NCBI RefSeq assembly: GCF_009299835.1
Contig: NZ_VKCZ01000001.1
Location: 434,001 to 498,000, forward strand
Source of the DNA: Microlunatus speluncae
Lineage (GTDB): Bacteria; Actinomycetota; Actinomycetes; Propionibacteriales; Propionibacteriaceae
Direction: 5' to 3'
DNA length: 64,000 nt
The translations under genes and the position numbers were made by a program. Below the pieces are notes generated by a model, which made no database searches, was not told the origin of the DNA, and saw only the letters and a program-made list of their open reading frames with translations. Below are positions 46,847-55,917 of this stretch, piece by piece (the stretch's first letter is position 1; the number at the start of each line of letters is the position of its first letter).

Positions 46847-48064
46847 TCAGGCTTCGACTCCGCGGGCGCGATTGCGCCATCGGCTGTCGGCCAGGCCGGC
46901 GCCGGCGGTCGCGGCGATGATCACGACCATGATCACCCACCAGCCGGTGAACAGGGCCGGCAACTGGAGCCGCCAGGCCCCCAGCAGTGGATCGCTGGTG
47001 TGCTCCAGCCGGCCGATCCCGATCAGCAGCTCACCGAGCCAGACGGCGGCGCCGAGGGCGAGCACGGCCCCGCGGGTTGCCGGGGTGACCCCGACCAGCT
47101 CCCGGTCCCGGACGCCATGGCCCCGCGGCAGCGGCTCGGCGATCATCCGACGGAGCAGGAGTGACTCGCGGATCGGCCGGATCAGCCGGGTGATCACGGT
47201 GAACAGCACCGCAGCGACGACCAGTCCGCTGCCGATCAGCAACGCGATCTCGATCACCGAGTCGATCTCGCCTGAGCTCAACCATTCGGGCAAGAGATCG
47301 GACCGACTGAGATACATCGCACCGAGGAAGATCGCCAGGCCGGCCGCATGGAGCCACAGCAACCAGTGCACCGACCGCGGGCGGGCCGACGGCCGCGCCA
47401 CGGCCGCGCCGACCAGTGGGGTCGCCGCCGGTGCCGCCATTTGGCCCTTCAGTCGCGGTGCCGATTTCGCCCGCCAGCGGATGGCGGCCAGCACCAGCAG
47501 CGGCACAGCGATCACGGCCGCCACCAGCAAACCGGTCAGGGGCCAGCGAACGGCCACGGTGTCCGGCCGGTCCGACAGGACGGTGATGGTCGCGATGGCC
47601 CCGTGGACCACACAGAACGCGGTCAGCGCCGCGGGCACAAACGGTGACCGGCCGATCGGGCCGCGCGGATCCGGCTGCGCCGGACGGGCGCGCGGCTTCT
47701 GGTTCGCCTTGATCAACAGCGCGCCCAGGGCGACTTGGCGTGCGGTCCGGGCCAGGCCGATCACCGCCGCTCCGGCGACCACGCCGAGGATCGTGACGCC
47801 GATCAACTCGCGGACCAGCAGATAGCTCGGCCAGAGCGGGCCGAGGTCGAGCAGCACCTCCTCGGCGAGCACACCGGCCACCAGGACGAGCAGGAAAGCG
47901 AGGGTGCTGGCGGCGAGGACGGCCGTGGCCAGCCGGTACGTCGTGTCGGCGATCACGAAGATCGGGCCCGGCGTCGGCTCCGCGGCAGGGGTCGGCACCG
48001 GCCGACTGTAGCGTCCGACCGGCCGATCGGAGATCGTACCGGCGCGAGCCCGGCCCGCGATCAC
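46847..48064 (-). CDS. uncharacterised multi-pass membrane protein
   Basis: 405 residues from the longest start at 48064; GTG 47998 would give 383 and lies nearer the first helix. About eight membrane segments in four pairs, with a cytoplasmic Arg/Pro-rich loop near residues 120-140 and another near 200-225. No transport or enzyme motif recognised. The 369-base gap upstream to 48433 holds a repeat cluster. Confidence 0.65.
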   Translation of the reverse strand: MIAGRARAGTISDRPVGRYSRPVPTPAAEPTPGPIFVIADTTYRLATAVLAASTLAFLLVLVAGVLAEEVLLDLGPLWPSYLLVRELIGVTILGVVAGAAVIGLARTARQVALGALLIKANQKPRARPAQPDPRGPIGRSPFVPAALTAFCVVHGAIATITVLSDRPDTVAVRWPLTGLLVAAVIAVPLLVLAAIRWRAKSAPRLKGQMAAPAATPLVGAAVARPSARPRSVHWLLWLHAAGLAIFLGAMYLSRSDLLPEWLSSGEIDSVIEIALLIGSGLVVAAVLFTVITRLIRPIRESLLLRRMIAEPLPRGHGVRDRELVGVTPATRGAVLALGAAVWLGELLIGIGRLEHTSDPLLGAWRLQLPALFTGWWVIMVVIIAATAGAGLADSRWRNRARGVEA

Positions 48065-48129
48065 TCAGCCCGGATCCACCGCTGAGCTCGACACGGCTCG
48101 CGGAATCGCGATCACCCAGATCGCCCGCC

Positions 48130-48360
48130 GGTGTGCGTCGAGTGGACAGTTTGGTCAGCTCCCCGACGAAGATCCGCGCCCATAGTGACCACTCGCTGGG
48201 TGCACCCTCATCCCAGCACCGGACCGATGGCCGGCCGCGATTCCGGTCCGACCGCACCAACTCACCCGCCCTTGGCGCGTCTTTCCGACCGACAGGCCGA
48301 AACCCCCAGGAGACGCGCAAGGGCCTGGCTTGCCCTTCGACAGGCTCGGGGAACGAACCA
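48130..48360. repeat. composite repeat cluster, second site
   Basis: Non-coding gap 48065-48433. It contains a weak family C hairpin (GAGTGGACAGTTTGGTCA at 48140 with TGACCACTCG at 48186), a CACCCGCCCTTGGCGCGTCT stretch whose complement is at about 55660, GACAGGCCGAAACCC (compare 16157-16171) and CTTCGACAGGCTCGGG (48335-48350). Order and orientation match parts of the island at 15600. Confidence 0.65.
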
Positions 48361-48433
48361 AGCGGCAGCTCGCCGGCCCGAACAGGGGATGCAACACGAC
48401 AGTTCCAAGATCATCGGTGGATCCAGGCGTCAC

Positions 48434-49666
48434 TCAGGCGAGGAGCCGGAGCGGTTCCTCGAGCAGACCGGTCAGCGTGGTCAGGAACCGGGCCGCGAGA
48501 GCGCCGTCGATCACCCGGTGGTCGGCGGTCAGGGTGCAGCGCAGTCGCCGCCGGACGACCACCTCCCCGTCGATCGCGGCCGGCTCGGCCCGGGCCGAGC
48601 CGACCGCCAGGATGGCGCCCTGGGGCGGATTGATGATCGCGCTGAACTGCTCGACTCCGAACATGCCCAGATTGCTCACGGTGAAGGTGCCGTCGGCCAG
48701 GTCGGCCGGCGCCAACCCGCGCTCGGCGGCCAGCACGGCGAACCGGCGGGACCGGGCGGCGATCGTCGTCGCCGAGGCCAGGTCCGCGTCCCGCAGCACC
48801 GGGACCACCAGCCCGCTCGGCGCGGCGATCGCGATCCCGATGTGGATCCGGCCGTGCTGCAGGGTCGCGCCCCGGCCGTCGTCGGCGTAGGAGACGTTGA
48901 CCTCGGGATGGGCCCGCAACGCCAGCGCGCAGCCACGGACGACAAGATCATTCACCGTCACCGCGTCCCGCGGGTCGCCGGCCAGCGCCGCGTTGACCCG
49001 GCCGCGCAACTGCAGCAACTCTTCGACATCGGTGACCGTCGTGACGGTGAACTGCGGGATCGTGGTCGCGCTCCGGACCAGCCTGGTCGCGATCGCCTGT
49101 CGAACCTGGTCGAACGGGACGAGGGTCGAGTCCCGGTCGTCCCCGCTCCCGGTGCCCCGGCCCGGATCGGCCGGCGACGTGGGTTCCGGCGGAACCGTGG
49201 TCTCCCGGTCGAGATCCGCCCGGACGATCCGGCCACCCGGACCGGAGCCGGTGATCAGGCTCAGGTCGAGGCCCCGCTCCCGGGCCATTCGACGCACCAG
49301 CGGCGTGGCCGGCCGGCGCTCGGCCCGGCTTGTGGGTGCGGCGGGCCGGTCAAGGGTGGTGGATCCGATCGGGTCTGGTTCGGTGGGCGCCGGCGGCACG
49401 GTCGCTGCCAGCGGCGCCGGAGAGTCGGTCGGTCCCTCGTCGATCCGGGCGATCGTGGCGCCGATCGGGGCGGTGCCGCCGGCGGCCACGACGATCTCGG
49501 CCAGGGTGCCGGGCTCGTACGCCTCGTGCTCCATCACGGCCTTGTCGGTCTCGATCTCGACCAGCACGTCGCCGGCGGCGACCGGATCGCCGACCGCCTT
49601 GTGCCAGCTGGAGATCACGCCCTCGGTCATGGTGTCGGACAGCCGGGGCATGGTGATGTCGATCAT
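48434..49666 (-). CDS. 2-oxoacid dehydrogenase E2 (dihydrolipoamide acyltransferase)
   Basis: 410 residues. One N-terminal lipoyl domain with the lipoylated Lys in EIETDKAVMEHEA (about residue 43), a Pro/Thr-rich linker, an E3-binding domain (ATPLVRRMARERGLDLSLITGSGPGGRIVRADL) and the acyltransferase core ending with the catalytic DHRVIDGALAARFL. Third gene after E1alpha and E1beta; ATG 49666 overlaps the E1beta stop. Substrate could be pyruvate, acetoin or branched-chain oxoacids. No E3 gene is present in the window. Confidence 0.93.
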   Translation of the reverse strand: MIDITMPRLSDTMTEGVISSWHKAVGDPVAAGDVLVEIETDKAVMEHEAYEPGTLAEIVVAAGGTAPIGATIARIDEGPTDSPAPLAATVPPAPTEPDPIGSTTLDRPAAPTSRAERRPATPLVRRMARERGLDLSLITGSGPGGRIVRADLDRETTVPPEPTSPADPGRGTGSGDDRDSTLVPFDQVRQAIATRLVRSATTIPQFTVTTVTDVEELLQLRGRVNAALAGDPRDAVTVNDLVVRGCALALRAHPEVNVSYADDGRGATLQHGRIHIGIAIAAPSGLVVPVLRDADLASATTIAARSRRFAVLAAERGLAPADLADGTFTVSNLGMFGVEQFSAIINPPQGAILAVGSARAEPAAIDGEVVVRRRLRCTLTADHRVIDGALAARFLTTLTGLLEEPLRLLA

Positions 49667-50672
49667 GATCGGGGTTCCTCTCGCCGCCGGCCGACCGCGC
49701 TCAGGGTTTCGGTGATCGCGGTGATCACGTCCGCCGCCGACGGCAGGGCGGCGGTCTCCAGGGACTTCGCATAGGGCAGCGGCACCTCGGCCATCGCGAC
49801 CCGGCGGACCGGGGCGTCGAGCCAGTCGAATGCGCCGTCGGAGATGGTGGCGGCGATCTCCGCGCCGATCCCGTAGGTGAGCCAGTCGTCCTCCAGCACC
49901 ACGGCACAGTTGGTCTTTCGCACCGACGCGATGATCGTTTCCCGGTCCAGCGGGCGCAGGCTGCGCAGGTCGATCACCTCGACGTCGATCCCCTCGGTCC
50001 GGGCGAGAGTGTCGGCGACCTGCAGGGCGACGGTCGCCATCCGGGAGTAGGCGACCACGGTGATCTCCGTTCCCGGCCGGGTCACGGCGGCCCGGCCGAT
50101 CTCGGCCGGCAGGTCGTCGTCGGGGACCTCGCCCACGGTGTTGTAGAGCGCGAGATTCTCCAACAGCAGCACCGGATCGTCGTCCCGGATGGCCGCCAGC
50201 AGCATCGCCTTGGCGTCGGCCGGCGTGCTCGGCGCCAGCACCTTCAGGCCGGGCACGAAGGCGTAGTACAGCTCGATGTTCTGGGAGTGGGTCGCGCCGA
50301 GTTGCTGGCCGCCGCCACCCGGCGTGCGGATCACCAGCGGGACCCGGGCCTGGCCGCCGAACATGCCGTAGATCTTGGCCGCGTGGTTGACGATCTGATC
50401 CAACGCCAGCAGCGAGAAGTTGATCGTCATGATCTCCACCACCGGCCGGAGCCCGAGCATCGCGGCGCCGATCGCGGCGCCGGTGAACCCTCCTCGGCGA
50501 TCGGGGCGTCCCGGACCCGCTTCGGCCCGAACTCGTCCAACAGCCCGGCGGTGATCTTGTACGAGCCCTCGAACTGCCCGATCTCCTCGCCGATCAGGAA
50601 GACGTCGGGATCCCGGATCAGCTCGGACCGCAACGTGTCGCGCAGCGCCTGCCGATAACTGATCATGCTCAT
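49663..50672 (-). pseudogene. 2-oxoacid dehydrogenase E1 beta, one-base frameshift as read
   Basis: The N-terminal frame from ATG 50672 (or 50666) reads ISYRQALRDTLRSELIRDPD, FLIGEEIGQFEGSYKITAGL and VRDAPIAEEG, then drifts into nonsense. The adjacent frame takes over exactly as GFTGAAIGAAMLGLRPVVEI and runs to the stop with all E1beta features (GGGGQQLGATHSQ, DLRSLRPLDRETI, VLEDDWLTYG). One missing G in the GGG at 50488-50490 (complement) explains it. The rest of the operon is intact, so a consensus error is more likely than a dead gene. ATGA overlaps join it to both neighbours. Confidence 0.85.
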
Positions 50673-51808
50673 CCGACGGCTCCGACGGCTCCGACGGCTC
50701 CGACGGCTCCGACGGCTCCGACGGCTCCGACGACCGCCGGACCGGGGACCGGTGCCGCAGGGAAGAGGGCCTGACCGGGAAGCCGGCAGGAGTCGTTCGG
50801 GACCGGCGTGGCGTAGGTGTGGTCGAACAGGGTGGAGATCTCCGGGGCCGGGCTGGCCTCCGCCGCCGCGACCGCCGCGGCAACGGTTTCCATGATCGCC
50901 AGATCGATCTCACCGACCGACCGTTCGGTCAGCACCCCCTGGGCGAGCAACCGGTGCCGAAACGTCTCGATCGGGTCGGCCGCGTGCACCGCGGCGGCGT
51001 CCGCCCGGCTCCGGTAGCGGGCCGGATCCACCACCGAGTGGCCCTTCAGCCGGCCCGAGACGGTCTCCAGCAGGTAGGGCCGGCCGGATCGGGCGCTGGT
51101 CAGCGCCGTGCTGATCGCCCGGTGCACGGCGACCGGATCGTTGCCGTCGACCCGGGCCGCGGGCATCCGGTAGGACGCCGCCCGCTTGTACAGCTCCGGC
51201 TCGGCCGCGGCCTGCTCGACCGTGGTGCCCATGCCGAGCCCGTTGTTGATCACTACGTAGACGATCGGCAGCCGCCACAGGGCCGCCAGGTTCAGCGACT
51301 CGTGGAAGGCGCCGACGTTGGTGGTGCCGTCGCCGAGCAGGCACAGCACGGCCTCCGGCCCGTCGCGATAGTCGATCGCCAGTGCCGCGCCGGTCGCGAG
51401 CGGGAGCTGGCCGCCGACGATGCCGTACCCACCCATGAAGCGGGCCTCGGCATCGAAGAGATGCATCGAGCCACCCCAGCCGCCCGAGACGCCGTCCCGA
51501 CGCCCGTACAGCTCGGCCATCACCCGGCCGGGCTCGATGCCCCGGGCCAGTGCGTAGCCGTGATCGCGGTAGTTCGCGAACACGTAGTCCGTTCCCGCGA
51601 GAGCGGCCATCAGGGCGACGACCGTGGCCTCCTCGCCGAGATTCAGATGGCAGTAGCCGCCGATCTTGGCCTCGGTGTACGCCCGTGCCGCCCGCTCCTC
51701 GAACCTCCGGATCAGCACCATCCGGCGATAGAACTCCAGCAGCTGCGCGTCGCTGACGGAGTGCTGGTCCCCCGACGAGCGGCGCGGAGTCTTGACCGTC
51801 CGCGACAT
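50669..51808 (-). CDS. 2-oxoacid dehydrogenase E1 alpha
   Basis: 379-residue thiamine-diphosphate subunit. Landmarks: MVLIRRFEERAARAYTEAKIGGY, RDHGYALARG, GGWGGSMHLF, and the ThDP motif beginning GDGTTNVGAFHESLNLAALW and ending VINN. The C-terminus is extended by six Val-Gly-Ala units encoded by 9-base tandem repeats. ATG 51808 has GGAG upstream. First gene of the E1alpha-E1beta-E2 operon, divergent from a TetR gene across an inverted repeat. Confidence 0.93.
   Translation of the reverse strand: MSRTVKTPRRSSGDQHSVSDAQLLEFYRRMVLIRRFEERAARAYTEAKIGGYCHLNLGEEATVVALMAALAGTDYVFANYRDHGYALARGIEPGRVMAELYGRRDGVSGGWGGSMHLFDAEARFMGGYGIVGGQLPLATGAALAIDYRDGPEAVLCLLGDGTTNVGAFHESLNLAALWRLPIVYVVINNGLGMGTTVEQAAAEPELYKRAASYRMPAARVDGNDPVAVHRAISTALTSARSGRPYLLETVSGRLKGHSVVDPARYRSRADAAAVHAADPIETFRHRLLAQGVLTERSVGEIDLAIMETVAAAVAAAEASPAPEISTLFDHTYATPVPNDSCRLPGQALFPAAPVPGPAVVGAVGAVGAVGAVGAVGAVG
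50673..50731. repeat. 9-base tandem repeat at the E1alpha/E1beta junction
   Basis: CCGACGGCT six times in a row plus a partial copy. On the coding (minus) strand it writes Val-Gly-Ala repeats at the end of E1alpha and stands directly before the E1beta ATG, where a ribosome-binding site would be expected. Confidence 0.95.
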
Positions 51809-51827
51809 TCCCGAGCTCCTCTCCTTT

Positions 51828-51850
51828 AATGACACGTTGATCGTATCATT
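51828..51850. promoter_or_regulatory. inverted repeat between E1alpha and tetR
   Basis: AATGACAC (51828-51835) and GTATCATT (51843-51850), one mismatch, seven-base spacer. It is in the 91-base gap between divergent genes and contains an AT-rich stretch usable as a -10 region. Likely operator for the adjacent TetR protein. Confidence 0.6.
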
Positions 51851-51899
51851 TATAGAATGGCGCTCGAGCCGGGTGGTTCGGCCATCGAAGGGAGAGCGG

Positions 51900-52493
51900 A
51901 TGATCATGGAACCGGCCGAACCGAGGAAGCGGGGCCGGCCCACCGGTGCCGAACGGGAGCGGCGCCGCGACGAACTCCTCGACGCGGCCGTCCGGCTCTT
52001 CGTGGAGCGCGGCTTCCAGGGGGTGTCGCTGGACGACATCGCCGCCGCGGCCCGGGTCACCAAGCGGACCATCTATGCCTACTTCGGTGATCGCTCGGAG
52101 ATCTTCGTCGCCGCGGTCGAGCGGCTCCGGCTGCGGACCATCGACCTGGCCGGCGGTCCGGACGACTCGCTGGAACAGCTGGCCGTCCGGATCGTCGAGG
52201 CCCTGCATTCCGATCAGGGGATCGGGCTGCATCGGCTGATGATCACCGAGGCGCACGCCTTCGACGGCCTGGCCGCCCGCTTCTACAGCGATGGCCCTGC
52301 CGCCTACATCGCCGCGCTGCGGGTCCGGCTGCCGGAGCCGGACCTGACCCTGGCTCGATCGCTGTTCACGCTGCTGCTCGGTGAGCGGCACCGGCAGCGG
52401 CTGCTCGGGCTGAGCCCGGCGCCGACGCCGCGGCAGTCCCGGGAGCAGGCCCGGTCGGCCCTGCGCGTGCTGGGCCTGGCCGACTCCCGGTGA
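51900..52493 (+). CDS. TetR family regulator of the 2-oxoacid dehydrogenase operon
   Basis: 197 residues. N-terminal helix-turn-helix (RRDELLDAAVRLFVERGFQGVSLDDIAAAARVTKRTIYAYFGDRSEIF) preceded by a KRGRPTG arm that can reach into the minor groove. ATG 51900 has GGGAG five bases upstream; ATG 51906 is an alternative. It faces away from the E1alpha gene with an inverted repeat between, so it probably controls that operon. The ligand may be an oxoacid or acyl-CoA (inference). Confidence 0.85.
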   Translation: MIMEPAEPRKRGRPTGAERERRRDELLDAAVRLFVERGFQGVSLDDIAAAARVTKRTIYAYFGDRSEIFVAAVERLRLRTIDLAGGPDDSLEQLAVRIVEALHSDQGIGLHRLMITEAHAFDGLAARFYSDGPAAYIAALRVRLPEPDLTLARSLFTLLLGERHRQRLLGLSPAPTPRQSREQARSALRVLGLADSR

Positions 52494-52522
52494 GGCCGGG
52501 CGCTCGGGTCAGAGCGCTCGGG

Positions 52523-53578
52523 TCAGGCTGCGGCCTGCGGATCGGGGAAGAGCGGCGGAGCGAGTCGGGCGAATCCCTCCTGGCGGTGGTACGGGAAGTG
52601 CGGATACGGGGGCAGCCGGTAGCTGACCGCGTCGAGTCTCCGGACGTGCTCCGGGTCGAGCCGCCAGCCGGTCGCGCCGAGGTTCTGCCGCAACTGCTCG
52701 GCGTCTCGCGCGCCGATGATCACCGAGGCCACGGTCGGCCGGTTGATCAACCAGTTCAGGGCGATCTGCGGCACCGTGCGGACGGTCTGGTCGGCGATCT
52801 CGAGCAGGGTGTCGACCACCGAGTAGAGCAGTTCGTCGTCGACCGGCGGCCCGAACTCGGCGGTGGTGTGCAGCCGGCTGCTGGGCGGAATCGGCTGGTC
52901 CCGCCGGATCCGGCCGGTCAGCCGGCCCCAGGCCAGCGGGCTCCAGACCACCGCGCCGACCCCCTGGTCGAGGCCGAGCGGCATCAGCTCGGCCTCGTAG
53001 TCCCGGCCGACCAGCGAGTAGTAGACCTGGTGCGCGACATAGCGCGACCAGCCATGATCATCACTGGCGCCGAGCGACTTCATCAGCTGCCAGCCGGCGA
53101 AGTTGGAGGCGCCGACATAGCGGAGCTTGCCGTCCTGGACGAGCCGGTCGAGCGTGCCCAGCGTCTCCTCCACCGGGGTCGCCGCGTCGAAGGCGTGCAG
53201 CTGGAACAGGTCGATCCGGTCGGTGCCGAGCCGGCGCAGCGCCGCCTCAACCGCGGTGATCAACCGGGACCGGGAGGTCCCGGCGTCGGCCGGTGCGGAG
53301 CCGGTCGGTAAGGCAGCCTTGGTGGAGATCAACAACTGATCCCGGCGGCCGCGGATGGCCGCCCCGAGGATCTCCTCCGAGGCTCCGTCGGAATAGACGT
53401 CGGCGGTGTCGATCATGGTCGCACCGGCATCGACGGCGATGCTGATCAACTCCCGCGCCTCGGCCACCTGGGTGTTGCCCCAGCCGCTGAACAGGGGCCC
53501 GCGGCCGCCGAAGGTGCCGGCGCCGAAGGCGAGCACGGGCACGGTCAGTCCGGACCGGCCGAGTTGGCGATACTCCAT
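52523..53578 (-). CDS. aldo/keto reductase
   Basis: 351-residue NADPH-dependent AKR barrel. MEYRQLGRSGLTVPVLAFGAGTFGG opens the family; the active-site Asp and Tyr are in DTADVYSDG, the Lys in LLISTKAALP and the His in LFQLHAFD. The cofactor end is SVIIGARDAEQLRQNL. ATG 53578 has AGGAG eight bases upstream. It is divergent from a TetR gene and converges with the previous TetR gene. Substrate unknown. Confidence 0.92.
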   Translation of the reverse strand: MEYRQLGRSGLTVPVLAFGAGTFGGRGPLFSGWGNTQVAEARELISIAVDAGATMIDTADVYSDGASEEILGAAIRGRRDQLLISTKAALPTGSAPADAGTSRSRLITAVEAALRRLGTDRIDLFQLHAFDAATPVEETLGTLDRLVQDGKLRYVGASNFAGWQLMKSLGASDDHGWSRYVAHQVYYSLVGRDYEAELMPLGLDQGVGAVVWSPLAWGRLTGRIRRDQPIPPSSRLHTTAEFGPPVDDELLYSVVDTLLEIADQTVRTVPQIALNWLINRPTVASVIIGARDAEQLRQNLGATGWRLDPEHVRRLDAVSYRLPPYPHFPYHRQEGFARLAPPLFPDPQAAA

Positions 53579-53658
53579 CTCGTTCTCCTAATTGGTACGA
53601 TCGTCTCGTTAAAGAATTCACCGAAGCCTCGGCCCGGACAACCAGGAGTCTCATTAAG

Positions 53659-54267
53659 GTGGCGACAGACCAGGCGATGACCCGACCCGGCGGCCGCACG
53701 GCCCGGGTCCGGCGGGCGGTGCTGGTAGCGACCGAGGACGTGATCGTCGAGCGCGGCTCGGCCGGGATCGAGCTCGCCGACATCGCCCGTCGGGCCGGCG
53801 TCGGCCGGGCCACGGTCTATCGCCGCTGGCGTACTCCGGCGGGATTGATCACCGACCTGCTCGCGGACATGGCCGAGCGGTCCGAGCCGCGGGCCCGGAC
53901 CGGAGCGCTCGAATCTGATTTGCGGGCGAACGCCCGGCTGGTCCAGCGCACGTTGAACAGCCGGCGGCAGGGGCCGATCTTCCGAGCGGTGATCGGCGCC
54001 GCCGCAGCGGATGCCGACTCTGCCGCGGCCCTGCACCGGTTCTATCGGGCCCGGCTGGTCGAATGGGCGCCGTGCGTGGTCGAGGCCGTGAGTCGCGGCG
54101 AGGCACCGCCCGGCACCGACCCGGTGACGGCGATCGCCGCGGTCTCGGCGCCGTTGTACTACCGGCTGCTGCTCAGTGATCAGCGGCTGGACCGGCACGC
54201 CGTCGACCAGGCCGTCGCGGCCGCGCTCGCGGCGATCCGGGCCGGCGCCTACGTCACCGGTTCCTGA
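53659..54267 (+). CDS. TetR family regulator
   Basis: 202 residues with the helix-turn-helix VLVATEDVIVERGSAGIELADIARRAGVGRATVYRRWRTPAGLI and a C-terminal TetR domain. Start GTG 53659. In the 80-base gap to the divergent reductase gene, GTCTCGTTAA (53605-53614) and GTCTCATTAA (53650-53659) form a near direct repeat and ACGATCGT (53597-53604) is palindromic; either could be its operator. Confidence 0.83.
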   Translation: MATDQAMTRPGGRTARVRRAVLVATEDVIVERGSAGIELADIARRAGVGRATVYRRWRTPAGLITDLLADMAERSEPRARTGALESDLRANARLVQRTLNSRRQGPIFRAVIGAAAADADSAAALHRFYRARLVEWAPCVVEAVSRGEAPPGTDPVTAIAAVSAPLYYRLLLSDQRLDRHAVDQAVAAALAAIRAGAYVTGS

Positions 54268-54354
54268 CCGGGTGATCGCCTCTTGCCCAAGGGCCTGCGC
54301 AGTGATCGACGCGGCCGCGGTCGGCCGGCTCACGTCGCCCCGCACCGTACTCGT

Positions 54355-54360
54355 TACGCT
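54355..54360 (+). promoter_or_regulatory. candidate -10 box for dgt
   Basis: TACGCT ends six bases before GTG 54367, with no Shine-Dalgarno before that start. Suggests a leaderless dgt message. Confidence 0.45.
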
Positions 54361-54366
54361 CGGCGG

Positions 54367-55494
54367 GTGAGTGACTCAGAGATCACCGCGCGCGCTCGCG
54401 CGTGGGCCGAGACGATGGCCGGCCATGATCATGGCGGCGTCGTCCGGGCCCATCGGGACTCGACGCTGAGGGTCGAACCGGCGCCGTTGATCACCCGCGA
54501 GGTCCGAGAGGAACGGGAGCGGCTGTTGCTCCGGCCGGGTGCGACCCAGTCCGGCGGCGCCGGGCACCGGGCCCGCCCGGAGGAGCCGGACCCGGAACGT
54601 ACCTGCTTCGAACGGGACCGGGACCGGATCGTGCACTCGGCCGCGTTTCGCCGGCTGGCGGGCAAGACCCAGGTCGTGGTGCACCCGACCGATCACCAGC
54701 GGACCCGGCTGACCCACGCCATCGAGGTCGCGCAGGTCGCCACCTCGATCGCCCGGTCGGCGGGCGTCAACGTCACCCTGGCCGACGCGATCGCGCTGGG
54801 TCACGACTGTGGCCACGGGCCGGGCGGGCACGCCAGCGAGGACGCCTTCGACGCGTTCATCCCGGAGGGCTACGACCACGGCCCGTGGGGCTCCGACGTC
54901 GTGCTGTCCGGCCTCAACCTCTGTGCCGAGACGCTGGACGGGATCCGCAACCACTCCTGGTCGCGGCCGGCGCCGAGCACGATCGAGGGTGAGATCGTCA
55001 GCTGGGCGGACCGGATCGCCTACTGCGCCCACGATCTCGAGGACGCCGTGCACGCCGGGATCGTGACCCTGGACGACGTCCCGCGGCGGGTCGCCGAGCT
55101 CGCCGGCCGGACCCGGCGGGAGCAGTTGGGGACCTTCATCCGCGCCGTCGCCGACACGATCGGTCGGTACGGCACCGTCGGGATGGAACCCGACGTCGCC
55201 GAGGCTCTGGCCGAGCTGCGCAACTTCAACTACGAGCGGATCTACGTCCGGCCGGCCTCGCTCGAGCAGTCGACCTCGGTGATCGCCGTCCTGCATGCCC
55301 TGGTCGAGCACTACGCGGCGCACCCGGAGGCGATGCCGGAACCGCCGGACGACGACGCCGGCACCGACACCACCGTCCGCGCCGCGGTCACCTATGTCGC
55401 CGGGATGACCGACCGGTACGCCTTCACCACCGCCGTGACCGAGCTCGGCTGGGACCCCGATCGGCTGCCACAGGGGATCGACCACGGCGAGTGA
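54367..55494 (+). CDS. dgt: deoxyguanosinetriphosphate triphosphohydrolase-like protein
   Basis: 375-residue HD-domain dNTP triphosphohydrolase. Metal ligands are His in TRLTHAIEVAQ, HD in LGHDCGHGPGGH and the later Asp in SWADRIAYCAHDLEDA. FRRLAGKTQVVVHPTDHQRTRLTH is the standard lead-in. It hydrolyses dNTPs to nucleosides and triphosphate. In many actinobacteria dnaG follows; here a repeat cluster follows instead. GGC CAT GAT CAT GGC near the start (54421) makes a TGATCA. Confidence 0.93.
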   Translation: MSDSEITARARAWAETMAGHDHGGVVRAHRDSTLRVEPAPLITREVREERERLLLRPGATQSGGAGHRARPEEPDPERTCFERDRDRIVHSAAFRRLAGKTQVVVHPTDHQRTRLTHAIEVAQVATSIARSAGVNVTLADAIALGHDCGHGPGGHASEDAFDAFIPEGYDHGPWGSDVVLSGLNLCAETLDGIRNHSWSRPAPSTIEGEIVSWADRIAYCAHDLEDAVHAGIVTLDDVPRRVAELAGRTRREQLGTFIRAVADTIGRYGTVGMEPDVAEALAELRNFNYERIYVRPASLEQSTSVIAVLHALVEHYAAHPEAMPEPPDDDAGTDTTVRAAVTYVAGMTDRYAFTTAVTELGWDPDRLPQGIDHGE

Positions 55495-55499
55495 GCGGT

Positions 55500-55800
55500 C
55501 GTTCCCTGAGTCGGTAGCCGGGCTGAGACTTCGGCCCCTGAGCCTGTCGAAGGGCCGAGGTGATCGAGCCGGCCCCCGACGGCTGAGGAAGTGCGCGCCG
55601 GCCGGATCAGGTGGGTGGGCGATCTCGTACCAGGGTGCGGTCAGGCGGTTGGTGAAGACGCGCCAAGGGCGGGCGGGTTGGTTCGGACCTTGGCTGAGTG
55701 TCCGGCCGCGGATCGGTGCCGGCTCCCTCACTGAGTGGACGCCTTGGCCAGCCGAAACGGCTTGAATCGTGGCCAAGGAGTCCACTCGACGTCGGGCGTG
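55500..55800. repeat. composite repeat cluster, third site
   Basis: The 423-base gap 55495-55917 has no supported gene. It carries CCTGAGCCTGTCGAAG (55537-55552), GACGCGCCAAGGGCGGGCGG (about 55659), which is the complement of part of the 48130 cluster, and a family C hairpin: GAGTGGACGCCTTGGCCA (55733-55750) with TGGCCAAGGAGTCCACTC (55770-55787). Confidence 0.7.
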
Positions 55801-55917
55801 GCCGAAGTGGTCGGTGTCGGTGGCGGGAACGAAAATCTGCTGCGTGTCGGCCCGCTGGGTGGAACGTCGGCCCGGGGCCGTGCCTGGCGTGCGCGGCGTC
55901 GGCCTACGATGATGATC

